Shown here piece by piece: positions 1-10,500 of a stretch of 45,323 bases of DNA. The stretch lies in the NCBI GenBank assembly GCA_017938925.1, contig JAGBAO010000016.1, positions 1-45,323 on the forward strand, in the 5' to 3' direction. Source of the DNA: Bacteroidales bacterium (GTDB lineage: Bacteria > Bacteroidota > Bacteroidia > Bacteroidales > UBA932). A program made the translations under genes and the position numbers. Under the pieces are notes generated by a model. The model saw nothing but the letters and a program-made list of their open reading frames with translations. It had not been told where the DNA came from and ran no database searches. The stretch's first letter is position 1; every line of letters begins with the position of its first letter.

Positions 1-1
1 A

Positions 2-60
2 TGGATCCGCAAGGCGAAGAAGTTCTCGCTCTACGATGACCAGCCTTATCGAATGAAATA
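2..60 (+). CDS. C-terminal tail of an unidentified protein (partial)
   Basis: An open frame enters from the left edge and gives 19 residues rich in lysine and aromatic residues, ending YRMK before a TAG stop. The next gene has its own promoter downstream, so this looks like the end of a preceding gene. The visible part is too short to identify, and no terminator hairpin is obvious behind it. Confidence 0.5.
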
Positions 61-102
61 GTCCTGCGAACGGGTTCAGACTGAAATATTTTAAGGAAAG
101 GG

Positions 103-132
103 TTGCAGATTGAAGAAAAATAATTATCTTTG
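103..132 (+). promoter_or_regulatory. Promoter of rpmE2
   Basis: TTG at 103-105, a 19-base spacer, then TATCTTTG at 125-132. This matches the Bacteroidetes sigma-ABfr -33/-7 consensus (TTG and TAnnTTTG). The start codon lies 36 bases past the -7 box, giving a short leader that contains the palindrome TTAGTTAACTAA. Confidence 0.75.
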
Positions 133-168
133 CGCCGCAAAATTAGTTAACTAAATTTTTATAACGTT

Positions 169-417
169 ATGAAAAAAGGTATACATCCCGAAACCTACCG
201 TCTTGTAGCTTTCAAGGATATGTCAAACGATGAGGTCTTCATCACACGCTCTTGCGCTAATACAAAGGAGACCATCGAAATCGAGGGTGTTGAGTACCCT
301 GTGGTCAAGCTTGAGATCTCGAACACATCTCACCCATTCTACACTGGTAAGATGAAGCTCGTCGATACAGCTGGTCGCGTTGACAAGTTCTATCAGAGAT
401 ACGCAAAGAAGAAGTAA
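169..417 (+). CDS. rpmE2: 50S ribosomal protein L31, type B
   Basis: This 82-residue basic protein is a component of the large ribosomal subunit at the intersubunit bridge. It starts MKKGIHPETY and has the SHPFYTGK and DKFYQRY segments typical of type B L31. Only one cysteine is present, so it lacks the zinc-binding CxxC pairs of type A L31. That is the usual form in Bacteroidetes. It stands alone, with a consensus promoter 36 bases upstream and a hairpin terminator 25 bases downstream, so it is very probably a single-gene transcript. Length matches the family. Confidence 0.96.
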   Translation: MKKGIHPETYRLVAFKDMSNDEVFITRSCANTKETIEIEGVEYPVVKLEISNTSHPFYTGKMKLVDTAGRVDKFYQRYAKKK

Positions 418-441
418 TTCTTCCAAGACATATGGTACAAG

Positions 442-474
442 ATCGGTTCACAGGATACTGTGGACCGATTTTTT
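442..474 (+). terminator. Rho-independent terminator after rpmE2
   Basis: A 12-base stem, ATCGGTTCACAG (442-453) paired with CTGTGGACCGAT (458-469) with one G-T pair, a 4-base loop, and a run of T ending at 474. It overlaps the stop codon of the convergent pseudouridine synthase gene. Confidence 0.85.
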
Positions 475-2221
475 ATGCCTTGAATTCAATGGTTTCTTCC
501 GTGATTGGATGGATGAAGCTTATTTCCTGTGCATGCAGGCGGAGGCGTGATGAGTGGAAGGCTCCGCCGTAGAGAAGGTCGCCGACAATCGGGCGTCCAA
601 GGCCGAGGTGGTGGGCTGAGTGGATGCGGAGCTGATGGGTGCGGCCTGTGACGGGGTGGAAGAGGACCTCTGTTGTGCCGTCCTGGTTTATACGAAGGAC
701 TTCGTATTCGGTAAGAGCCTGTTTTCCCTGGATCAGGTCCACCTTCTGGCGGGGGCGTTCGTCGTAGTCAGGAGCAAGCGGAAGGTCTATGGTGCCCGTC
801 GTGCCTGGCATCAACGTGAGTTTTCCGGGGCAGAGGAGGGCCCTGTAGGTCTTCTTGACTGTTCTTTCCTCGAACTGCCTGCGAAGATTCGCTGCGGCAT
901 GTCCAGTCTTAGCGAAGATCAGCAGACCGGAAGTGTCCATGTCAAGACGGTGCACTGCGTGAATCTCGTGTGCCCCTAAGGCACGTTTCTGAAGCCATTC
1001 CTGGGCGGATTCCCGTCCGTCCAGTCCAGGTACAGATGGCATCCCGGACGGTTTGTCCACAACAAGTATGGCTTCATCCTCATATATCACGTCCGGAATC
1101 AGGGATCTTCCTTCAGACGAAGGTTGCTGAGGCCGGTGCATCCTGTCATCCAGGCCGCTCTCGGTGGAATCATCAGGGTCAGCATCGCCGGGAAGCTCCA
1201 GCCCCTTGAGCATATATTTAAGTAACGGTCCGCATTTGCTGGTGCAGGAAGGGTAGAAGTGCCCGGCAGTGCGTACGGCTGTGTCCGGGGACTTTCCGTA
1301 CCAGAATTCTCCCATTGCGACAGGCTCCATTCCGTGTCTGAATGCATGGTTCAGCAGTTTCGGGGCCGCACAGTCACCGGTGCCTCCGGGTGGAATGAGT
1401 CCGTCAGCTGCAAATATGTCCAGGATCGAACTCTCTTCGCCGAGTGCGTTCATCACCTTATACTGTCTGAATATCCATTTCTGCAGCTCCTCTGACATGG
1501 CGGCGCGCTGCTGCTTCATTGTTCTGATCTTCTCCTCCATCTCGTTCACCTCTGCCTCCATAGGCCCGATGACCTCTTTCCATCTGTCCTTGGCGCGTTT
1601 GTATTCGGCGTTTTCATGCTGGCTCTCGCGCACGAACCTTTCCGTGTACACCAGTGTCTCGCGCCCGTCTGCGTCCCATTCCTTCAGTATGAGTTTCCTT
1701 TCTTTCTTGAGTCTGGACTTCCTTTCCTGAAGTGCGGTGATCTCCTTGTCGCGCTCGGCCTTCCTTTCTTCCAGGTTTATCCGCTTGAACCCAAGGTCGC
1801 TCATCTCCAGGGAAATCTGTCCGTTCAGTGCAGAAATCTCGGCTTCCCGTTCCTTGAAATATCCTGTCGGGTCCAGAAGATCGTAGATAGGCGGCACGAA
1901 TCCCTCCACGGTGCTTTGCCCTCCGACAGAGCCTGAAAACGCTGCCAGAAAGCAGTATGGACCATTCTCCTGATTACTGCTCACTCCATTCCCGGCGTCC
2001 GGACGAGGTTCAGGGCAGGGGATGGTACAACAGCCGTTTTCCGAAGTCCCTCTGCACACCAGCACCCCCAACATCTTTCCCTCAGAAAATCCGCGGCACA
2101 CCTCTTCAGGCAGCATGCCTCCCGAAATCAGACGGTCCAGATGCTCCATGACTGACTCCGCCGCTCTCCTCACAAGGGGATGCGGCTCGTATCTGAACGG
2201 GTTTGTGAACGGCTGGTTCAA
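473..2221 (-). CDS. RluA-family pseudouridine synthase with long N-terminal extension
   Basis: A 582-residue protein that likely isomerises uridine to pseudouridine in rRNA or tRNA. The C-terminal ~210 residues are the RluA catalytic domain, with VDKPSGMPSVPG near 380 and HRLDMDTSG, in which Asp427 is the expected catalytic residue. The N-terminal ~370 residues are unlike E. coli RluA. They include a charged coiled-coil region (about 120-250) and a segment with GDCAAPKLL and FYPSCTSKCGP whose cysteines might bind metal. Similar long forms are known in Bacteroidales. The start chosen is TTG inside the TTGA overlap with the nth stop; the next in-frame ATG is 24 codons later. It is the last gene of the ftsE-nth-rluA set. 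The exact RNA target cannot be read from sequence. Confidence 0.88.
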   Translation of the reverse strand: MNQPFTNPFRYEPHPLVRRAAESVMEHLDRLISGGMLPEEVCRGFSEGKMLGVLVCRGTSENGCCTIPCPEPRPDAGNGVSSNQENGPYCFLAAFSGSVGGQSTVEGFVPPIYDLLDPTGYFKEREAEISALNGQISLEMSDLGFKRINLEERKAERDKEITALQERKSRLKKERKLILKEWDADGRETLVYTERFVRESQHENAEYKRAKDRWKEVIGPMEAEVNEMEEKIRTMKQQRAAMSEELQKWIFRQYKVMNALGEESSILDIFAADGLIPPGGTGDCAAPKLLNHAFRHGMEPVAMGEFWYGKSPDTAVRTAGHFYPSCTSKCGPLLKYMLKGLELPGDADPDDSTESGLDDRMHRPQQPSSEGRSLIPDVIYEDEAILVVDKPSGMPSVPGLDGRESAQEWLQKRALGAHEIHAVHRLDMDTSGLLIFAKTGHAAANLRRQFEERTVKKTYRALLCPGKLTLMPGTTGTIDLPLAPDYDERPRQKVDLIQGKQALTEYEVLRINQDGTTEVLFHPVTGRTHQLRIHSAHHLGLGRPIVGDLLYGGAFHSSRLRLHAQEISFIHPITEETIEFKA

Positions 2222-2862
2222 ATCTTGACGTTGTTAAGGATATATTCCCTGCAGAACTCGCTGAGACCGCATTCCTGGCACTTTGGCTTGCGCGCCGTGC
2301 ATACGTACCTTCCGTGCAGGATGAGCCAGTGGTGGGCCTTTCCGCGAAGCTGAGGGGCAAATCCTGCCGTGAGGTCGCGTTCCACAGCCTCCACCGTGCC
2401 TCCATCCGAAAGTCCGATCCTGCGGGAAACCCTGAACACATGGGTGTCCACGGCTATGACAGGCTTGTCGTATATGACTGATGCTATGACGTTTGCTGTC
2501 TTGCGTCCCACTCCTGGCAGAGTCTCCAGTTCATGGATTTCAGAGGGGACCTCGCCTGAGAAGTCGGAAACCAGCTTGGAAGCCATTCCGATCAGGTGGC
2601 GTGCCTTGTTGTTGGGGAACGATATGGATTTGATGAGCTCGTACACTTCCTCGAATGAAGCGGACGCCAGGTCGGCGGGCTGGGGGAAGCGTGCGAATAT
2701 CTGCGGTGTGTGCATGTTCACCCTCTTGTCCGTGCACTGGGCCGAAAGGATCACGGCAATGAGCAGGTGAAAAGGGGAGTCGTAGTGAAGTTCGGTCTCG
2801 GCAGTCTCCATGTTGGCCGAGAACCATTCCGTGACTTTGTGGAAGAGGTCTGCCGTGCTCAT
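2218..2862 (-). CDS. nth: Endonuclease III (DNA glycosylase/AP lyase)
   Basis: A 214-residue base-excision repair enzyme that removes oxidised pyrimidines and cleaves the abasic site. The helix-hairpin-helix LPGVGRKTANV holds the catalytic lysine, and VDTHVFRV holds the catalytic aspartate. Four cysteines near the C-terminus (about 188, 195, 198 and 204, spaced C-x6-C-x2-C-x5-C) form the [4Fe-4S] site. Length is normal for the family. The ATG overlaps the ftsE stop by one base (TGATG), and the 3' end overlaps the pseudouridine synthase start by four bases, so translation is probably coupled. Confidence 0.97.
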   Translation of the reverse strand: MSTADLFHKVTEWFSANMETAETELHYDSPFHLLIAVILSAQCTDKRVNMHTPQIFARFPQPADLASASFEEVYELIKSISFPNNKARHLIGMASKLVSDFSGEVPSEIHELETLPGVGRKTANVIASVIYDKPVIAVDTHVFRVSRRIGLSDGGTVEAVERDLTAGFAPQLRGKAHHWLILHGRYVCTARKPKCQECGLSEFCREYILNNVKI

Positions 2863-3575
2863 CAGATGGTCAGTTCAAGGTCTATCACGTCTTCTTCCTT
2901 CTGCTCGATGCAGGTCTCGTCACGGCACACCATCACGCGTCCGGGATATTTCTCGAATATCTGTCTGTTGTGTGTCACCATGACTATTGCAGTGCCCTTT
3001 TCGCGGTTGATTCCGGTGAGAAGCTTCATGATGCCGTCTGCGGTCTCGTTGTCGAGGTTTCCCGTAGGCTCGTCGGCGATGATCACCTGAGGATCATTGA
3101 GAAGCGAACGCGCGATTGCAATTCGCTGCTGCTCGCCTCCGGAAAGCTGGTGAGGCATCTTGTGGGCCTTTCTTTCCATTCCCACCGCTTCGAGGACAGT
3201 CTTGATCCTGGACTGCATTTCGGCCTCTGATTTCCAGCCGGTGGCGCGAAGCACGAAGAGAAGGTTCTCCTCCACACTTCTGTCCATCAGGAGCTGGAAA
3301 TCCTGGAACACAACTCCCATCTTGCGTCTGAGGAACGGAATGTCCTTTTCGCGGATATCCACGAGGTCATAGCCGCATGAAGAGCCTGAGCCCTTGTGGA
3401 GCGGATTCTCCGCTATGATTGTCCTTATTATGGAGGTCTTTCCGGTTCCGACTTTTCCGACTATATAGACGAAGTCTCCGGGGTAAACGTCCATGTCCAG
3501 ACCATATATGACCGTAGCCTCGCCGTTGATGATGTCGGCACCCTTGAATGAAATGATGGGATTCCTGTCTTCCAT
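2862..3575 (-). CDS. ftsE: FtsE-like ABC transporter ATP-binding protein
   Basis: A 237-residue ATPase of the FtsE/LolD group. FtsE pairs with the membrane protein FtsX to control peptidoglycan hydrolases at the division site. The Walker A is GKVGTGKTS (about 40-48), the Q-loop is VFQDFQLL, the signature is LSGGEQQR, the Walker B runs into DEPTGNLD, and the switch histidine is in MVTHN. The C-terminus is rich in acidic residues. The start is the ATG at 3573-3575; a TTG two codons upstream is less likely. No ftsX lies beside it, which is common in Bacteroidetes. A -7 box lies about 25 bases upstream. A LolD or MacB-type ATPase is the alternative. Confidence 0.85.
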   Translation of the reverse strand: MEDRNPIISFKGADIINGEATVIYGLDMDVYPGDFVYIVGKVGTGKTSIIRTIIAENPLHKGSGSSCGYDLVDIREKDIPFLRRKMGVVFQDFQLLMDRSVEENLLFVLRATGWKSEAEMQSRIKTVLEAVGMERKAHKMPHQLSGGEQQRIAIARSLLNDPQVIIADEPTGNLDNETADGIMKLLTGINREKGTAIVMVTHNRQIFEKYPGRVMVCRDETCIEQKEEDVIDLELTI

Positions 3576-3600
3576 GTGCAAAAATTAAGTTTCAAACATA

Positions 3601-3608
3601 CAAATATA
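3601..3608 (-). promoter_or_regulatory. -7 box for ftsE-nth-rluA
   Basis: Reads TATATTTG on the minus strand, 25 bases before the ftsE ATG. No convincing -33 TTG lies at the expected distance. It is back to back with a plus-strand box at 3622-3629. Confidence 0.55.
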
Positions 3609-3621
3609 GTGGAAAAATGGT

Positions 3622-3629
3622 TAAATTTG
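3622..3629 (+). promoter_or_regulatory. -7 box for the TPR protein gene
   Basis: TAAATTTG, 20 bases before the ATG at 3650, within the divergent region shared with ftsE. The -33 element is weak. Confidence 0.45.
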
Positions 3630-3649
3630 CCACTTTGGTCATAAACTGA

Positions 3650-6646
3650 ATGAATAAGATGATATATAGACGTTTGTTGCTGGCGGCAGCGGTCCTTTTC
3701 ATGGATTTCATGGCTGTGGTTCCTGCTCAGGAATCAAGGCATTTCAGGGATGCCGTGAGACTGTATGACTATGGCATGTACAGCCGTTCAAGGCTTTATT
3801 TCGACGGGGCGGAAGAAAAGATGATGTCCTCCGACCCTCAGGGATATCAGGTGCTGTGTGATGTACGACAGGGTGTGCCCGGGTATGAAAGGGATATGAA
3901 CAGTTTCATAGCTGCCAATCCACAGTCTTCTCTGATTTCGCATATAAGATATGCTCATGCTCTGAATCTTTTTGATTCTCAGGATTATATGTCTGCAGGA
4001 AGGCTTATGGACGAAATCAGGGTCAAGCATCTGCCGAAGTCTCAGAGGACTGAATTTATCTTCAAGAAGGCCTATTGCGAGATGGAGAACGGTAACATGC
4101 ATTCCGCTCTGGAAGGATTCAAGGAGGTGGAAGCCATGAAGATGTCAGACTATACCGCTCCGTCACGCTATGCGATCGGCTACATCAGCTACGACCTCAA
4201 GAACTTCGAGGAGGCGATCGGCTGGTTTGAGAAGGCTTCCAAGGACGCAAGGTTTGCAGATGTTTCCGAATATTATATCATGGAGTGCCGCTTCATGCTC
4301 GGTGACCATAAGTATGTGACTGCTCACGGTGACGATCTTTACGGAAGGATCCCTCAGGAGCGTCGTCCTCATCTTGCTCGAATAATCTCCGAGTCATGGC
4401 TTGTCCTGGGTGATGCTCAGCAGGCGCGCAAGTACATGGAACTCAATACGATGGAAGGAGGACAGCCGTCAGGAAGGGCAGACTGGTTCTACCGTGGTTC
4501 CGTCCTGTATGCCGTCAAGGACTACAAAGGTGCGATCGACAATTTCAGCATGATGGGTGAGCGAAGGGACTCGATCGGGCAGATCGCCAGCTACCAGCTC
4601 GGCTACAGCTATATCCAGACCAGGAACAAGGTGGCGGCTCTCGATGCGTTCCGCGAGGCTTCGGTCCTGGAATATGATGAGGATATAGCCGAGGATGCAT
4701 ATTTCAACTACGCAAAGCTCGCCTTCGACCTTAACAGCGACCCGTCCGTCTTCCAGGACTATCTCAGGAAATACTCTGATATGGACAAAGGGGAGAGGAT
4801 ATATGGCTATATAGCTGTCGCAGCCCTGCATAACCGTGATTATGCCGGTGCGGTCGAGGCCTATGACAAGATAGACTATCTGGACGGCGACATGAAGAAC
4901 AACTACATGAAGGCCAATTATCTGAGAGCGCAGCAGCTCATTTCCCGAGGCTCGTACAGAAAGGCTGTTCCATGCCTTAAGGCTGCCGCCTACTATTCGG
5001 AGAGGAACACCAGATTCAATCAGCTGTCCCGTTTCTGGCTCGCTGAGTCATATTACAGGAACGACCAGTATTCGGAGGCAAGGGAGGTGTTCACTGACCT
5101 CTACAACACCTCAGCCCTTTACGGCATGCCAGAGTCCGCTCTGATTTCCTACAACATAGCATACTGCCACTACAAGAAGGCCGAATACGCTGCCGCAGAA
5201 AAGTGGTTTGCGGAGTATCTTGCGGGCAGTGCGGTCAGATACCGCAAGGATGCCCTTGAAAGAAAGGCCGACTGTCATTTTATGGAGAAGGACTATAAGA
5301 GTGCCTGCGAGACATATGACATGGTCCTGAAGGGATATTTCGATGTGAATGACATCTATCCTTACTATCAGTCGGCTGTGTCCCATGGTCTGCTGAAGGA
5401 GACTGAGATGAAGATAAAACTGCTGTCTAACGTGCTTGAAGCATCGCCTGAGTCAGATTTTTATGCTGAGGCTATGTATGAGCTGGGACGCTCCTATGCC
5501 GTAAAGGAGGATGATGAGAACGCCTTCATGTGCTTCAACAGGATTGCGGAGTCGGTCAAGGACAGCACCTTCGTGGCAAAGGCATATATCGAGATGGGCT
5601 CGATCTCTCGCAACCAGTCTCAGTTCAATGAAGCTTTGGGATACTATAAGACCGTGGTCGAGCAGATGCCTCTGTCCGGATATGCAGAGGATGCTCTGGC
5701 TGCCATAGAGTCCATCTATCAGACCCGTAACGAACCCGAGGAATATATCGCATATATCGAGACCATAGGCAAGGGAGCTACCAAGACTGCCGACGAGAAG
5801 GAGACCATGATCTTCAACTCTGCAGAGCAGATCTTCCTGTCTGAGAACTATCAGAAGGCCCTTGTGGCACTCCAGTCATACATGGAAAAGTATCCTGACG
5901 GACAGTATTCCTATAAGGCTGATTTCTATATGGCTGAGTCATACAAGAGTCTCGGCAAGCTGGAGCAGGCATGCGACAGCTACAGAAAGGTGATTTCGGA
6001 CGGTCAGGGATCCTTTGTGGAGCTTTCGATGCTGAACTTTGCCAACATTTCCTACAAGCTTGAACGCTGGGAAGAGGCCTATGGAGGATATTCTTCGCTG
6101 CGTTCTGCTGCTCTTCTTGAGAACAATGCCTTCGCCGCCCTCAAGGGAATGATGCGCTCTGCATACAGAGGGCATGACTGGAAGAATGCGATATCGAACG
6201 CTGACAGTCTGCTTGTGGATTCCCGTTCAGATGCTGATCTGAAGACGGAGTCCGAATATGTGAAGGCCAAGTCTTATCTTGCCACAAGCCGCCGAAATGA
6301 AGCGTATGAGATTCTCGAAAGGCTTGCTTCTGACTTGAACAGCTCATATGGAGCTGAAGCTGCCTATATGGTCATAGTCGACAGATATGACAAGGGTGAG
6401 TTTGACAAGGTCGAGGAGAAGGTCTATGACTTTGCTGATGCAGGTTCTTCGCAGACCTACTGGCTGGCCAGGAGTTTTGTGGTTCTTGGCGACTCTTTTG
6501 TGGAGCGTGGAGAGCTCAAACAGGCCAAGGCAACCTTCGAAAGCGTGCGTGACGGCTACACTCCGCAGTCTGAAGACGATGATGTGCTTGAAAATATAAA
6601 CCTCAGACTTTCCAAGTTGGAAGAGCTTATAAATGAGGGTATTTAA
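3650..6646 (+). CDS. Exported tetratricopeptide-repeat protein
   Basis: A 998-residue protein with an N-terminal signal peptide (basic MIYRR, a hydrophobic stretch to about residue 24, predicted cleavage near VPAQ). The rest is a continuous array of degenerate TPR helical pairs, with recurrent phrases such as A..YDLKNFEEAIGWFEKA, YYRNDQYSEAREVF and YSYKADFYMAESYKSLGKL. TPR arrays are protein-interaction scaffolds, and this one should face the periplasm or outer membrane. The gene is followed after 14 bases by a beta-barrel protein gene, so the two probably form an envelope complex. The partner or cargo is not identifiable. It has no lipobox cysteine, unlike the TPR lipoprotein PorW/SprE of type 9 secretion. 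Confidence 0.85.
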   Translation: MNKMIYRRLLLAAAVLFMDFMAVVPAQESRHFRDAVRLYDYGMYSRSRLYFDGAEEKMMSSDPQGYQVLCDVRQGVPGYERDMNSFIAANPQSSLISHIRYAHALNLFDSQDYMSAGRLMDEIRVKHLPKSQRTEFIFKKAYCEMENGNMHSALEGFKEVEAMKMSDYTAPSRYAIGYISYDLKNFEEAIGWFEKASKDARFADVSEYYIMECRFMLGDHKYVTAHGDDLYGRIPQERRPHLARIISESWLVLGDAQQARKYMELNTMEGGQPSGRADWFYRGSVLYAVKDYKGAIDNFSMMGERRDSIGQIASYQLGYSYIQTRNKVAALDAFREASVLEYDEDIAEDAYFNYAKLAFDLNSDPSVFQDYLRKYSDMDKGERIYGYIAVAALHNRDYAGAVEAYDKIDYLDGDMKNNYMKANYLRAQQLISRGSYRKAVPCLKAAAYYSERNTRFNQLSRFWLAESYYRNDQYSEAREVFTDLYNTSALYGMPESALISYNIAYCHYKKAEYAAAEKWFAEYLAGSAVRYRKDALERKADCHFMEKDYKSACETYDMVLKGYFDVNDIYPYYQSAVSHGLLKETEMKIKLLSNVLEASPESDFYAEAMYELGRSYAVKEDDENAFMCFNRIAESVKDSTFVAKAYIEMGSISRNQSQFNEALGYYKTVVEQMPLSGYAEDALAAIESIYQTRNEPEEYIAYIETIGKGATKTADEKETMIFNSAEQIFLSENYQKALVALQSYMEKYPDGQYSYKADFYMAESYKSLGKLEQACDSYRKVISDGQGSFVELSMLNFANISYKLERWEEAYGGYSSLRSAALLENNAFAALKGMMRSAYRGHDWKNAISNADSLLVDSRSDADLKTESEYVKAKSYLATSRRNEAYEILERLASDLNSSYGAEAAYMVIVDRYDKGEFDKVEEKVYDFADAGSSQTYWLARSFVVLGDSFVERGELKQAKATFESVRDGYTPQSEDDDVLENINLRLSKLEELINEGI

Positions 6647-6660
6647 TAAGATTGTTACGT

Positions 6661-8409
6661 ATGGGAAACAAATGTGTTATATTGGCGTTTTCGGCCGTTT
6701 TGACCTTACCTTCTTTCCTTGGAGCACAGAATCTCGACCCTACCGTCGAGGTGACCCGCGAATATGAGGGAAAGCTGATGGAAACTCACAAGCCGTCCAT
6801 GGAAATGGCTGTTCCGGATTCGGTTATGCACTTTGCTCTGGACTTCGATTATTCTGTTTTCGAGAATCCGTACAAGGGCTCATATGATTTCAATCCCTAT
6901 CTTCTTTCCATGCGTCCGTCTTCGACCGACAGAGGGGAGAAGGACCTGTATCTGAGGGCAGGTATAGGATATCAGCTCAAGCCGGAAGTTGATTTCGTGT
7001 GGTCGCCCGGATTCAGGAACAAGGGATTCAATATGGATGTGTATGCCCTTCACAGATCTTTCCTTGGAAATTACTGGAATATTCTCCCTGTGGAGTCCCC
7101 GGATGGCGAGGTGGTGCTTCAGCGCAAAGGTAATGATGAGGACGGAAAGACCTGGGCGGGCATTGATCTGCTGACAAAGGCAGGAGTCGACTGCAGATAT
7201 GATGCTGCAGGTCTGGCTGTGGATTTCGGTGCCGGATATTACGGACTTTATCAGAAGGACCGTGCATGGAAGAGGGGATACAACGCTCTGGATCTGAGGC
7301 TGGGCTTTGCTACCAAGCCGGAGACAGCTCAGAGTACGGTCTATGATGTCAAGGCTGCTTACAGATTCGGTCAGGACCGCCTCAATGGGACTGCCGGTCT
7401 GTCGGAGCATATATTCGATTTCGATCTGGCATTCGGTCCCGTGCTGACCGGAGTCCATAGGCTCAGATTTGATCTGGGCGTGGATATGGCTTCATATTCC
7501 AAGGTATTTGTTTCTGCCATAGGCGAAGTGTCTGTAGTGCCGCATTATGTGTTCGGCAAGGACCGTCTTCATCTGGATGTGGGTCTGCGTCTTGCCAAAC
7601 TGATCCGTTCCAAGGAGATGAGCGGGATGTTTGCGGCTAAGGAGCAGATCGTTTATCCTGATGTTACTTTCTCGTATGCTCTGCTGCCTCAGTCACTGAA
7701 GTTCTATCTTGCTGCAAAGGGAGGGAATACGATAGACACATATTCTTCCATAATCGAAAGTAATCATCACGTTACATATGCAAGTGCGCCTGCTCTGCTC
7801 GACTGCACGGTGGAAAAGGTGAGGGCCTATGCCGGCTTTGACGGACGCATATCATCGGTTTTCAGTTATAATGTCAAGGGAGGTTATGTGTATTACGGCA
7901 ATGCCATGCTTGATGCCGTTGTGCTGGATGCAGTGCCATATGCTTCTGTGCGTTATGCTCCGTATCAGAAATGGTTTGTCGCTATGGACTGGCTCCTGAA
8001 GACGGAGAGGGTGCGTCTGGATGGTTCGCTCTCGTACGATCATGCATGGGGCGAACTCTTCGATACGGGATATGCCGGGGTGGCGGTGCTGAAACCGGCT
8101 GCTCTGACCGGCGATGTGTCGTTCGAGTATAACTGGAACAGAAGGGTGTTTGCAGGTGTGGACTGCTCGTTCTCGACTGCCCGCAAAGGCGGTTTCGGCA
8201 TGCCTGGGCTGGGTTCTGACCAGGTTCCTCTGTCAATGTTGAAAGTTCCCGGATATGCCGATCTGGGGTTCTTTGCCGAGTATGCAACTGCAAGGGGACT
8301 GGCATTCTGGGTGCGTGCCGGAAACCTCCTGAATATGACTGTTCAGAGAAATCCTCTTTATGCCGAAAGAGGTGTCAATTTTACGCTTGGAATCTGCTTA
8401 AGTTTGTAA
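6661..8409 (+). CDS. Predicted outer-membrane beta-barrel protein
   Basis: A 582-residue protein with a clear signal peptide (MGNKCVILAFSAVLTLPSFL, cleavage probably after GA at about residue 22). The rest has alternating aromatic and polar strands typical of outer-membrane barrels. The C-terminus contains NLLNMTVQRNPLYAERG and ends in strand-like LGICLSL. This resembles the distal barrel of TonB-dependent receptors, but no plug domain or TonB box is evident. ATG 6661 is preferred over a TTG at 6652 because it begins the signal peptide. It is co-directional with the TPR gene, 14 bases away. Ligand unknown. Confidence 0.75.
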   Translation: MGNKCVILAFSAVLTLPSFLGAQNLDPTVEVTREYEGKLMETHKPSMEMAVPDSVMHFALDFDYSVFENPYKGSYDFNPYLLSMRPSSTDRGEKDLYLRAGIGYQLKPEVDFVWSPGFRNKGFNMDVYALHRSFLGNYWNILPVESPDGEVVLQRKGNDEDGKTWAGIDLLTKAGVDCRYDAAGLAVDFGAGYYGLYQKDRAWKRGYNALDLRLGFATKPETAQSTVYDVKAAYRFGQDRLNGTAGLSEHIFDFDLAFGPVLTGVHRLRFDLGVDMASYSKVFVSAIGEVSVVPHYVFGKDRLHLDVGLRLAKLIRSKEMSGMFAAKEQIVYPDVTFSYALLPQSLKFYLAAKGGNTIDTYSSIIESNHHVTYASAPALLDCTVEKVRAYAGFDGRISSVFSYNVKGGYVYYGNAMLDAVVLDAVPYASVRYAPYQKWFVAMDWLLKTERVRLDGSLSYDHAWGELFDTGYAGVAVLKPAALTGDVSFEYNWNRRVFAGVDCSFSTARKGGFGMPGLGSDQVPLSMLKVPGYADLGFFAEYATARGLAFWVRAGNLLNMTVQRNPLYAERGVNFTLGICLSL

Positions 8410-10455
<2,046 letters not shown>

Positions 10456-10500
10456 CGGCTGATATACACGTCATAAAGTGTCCCCGCTTATAATCCGGAT

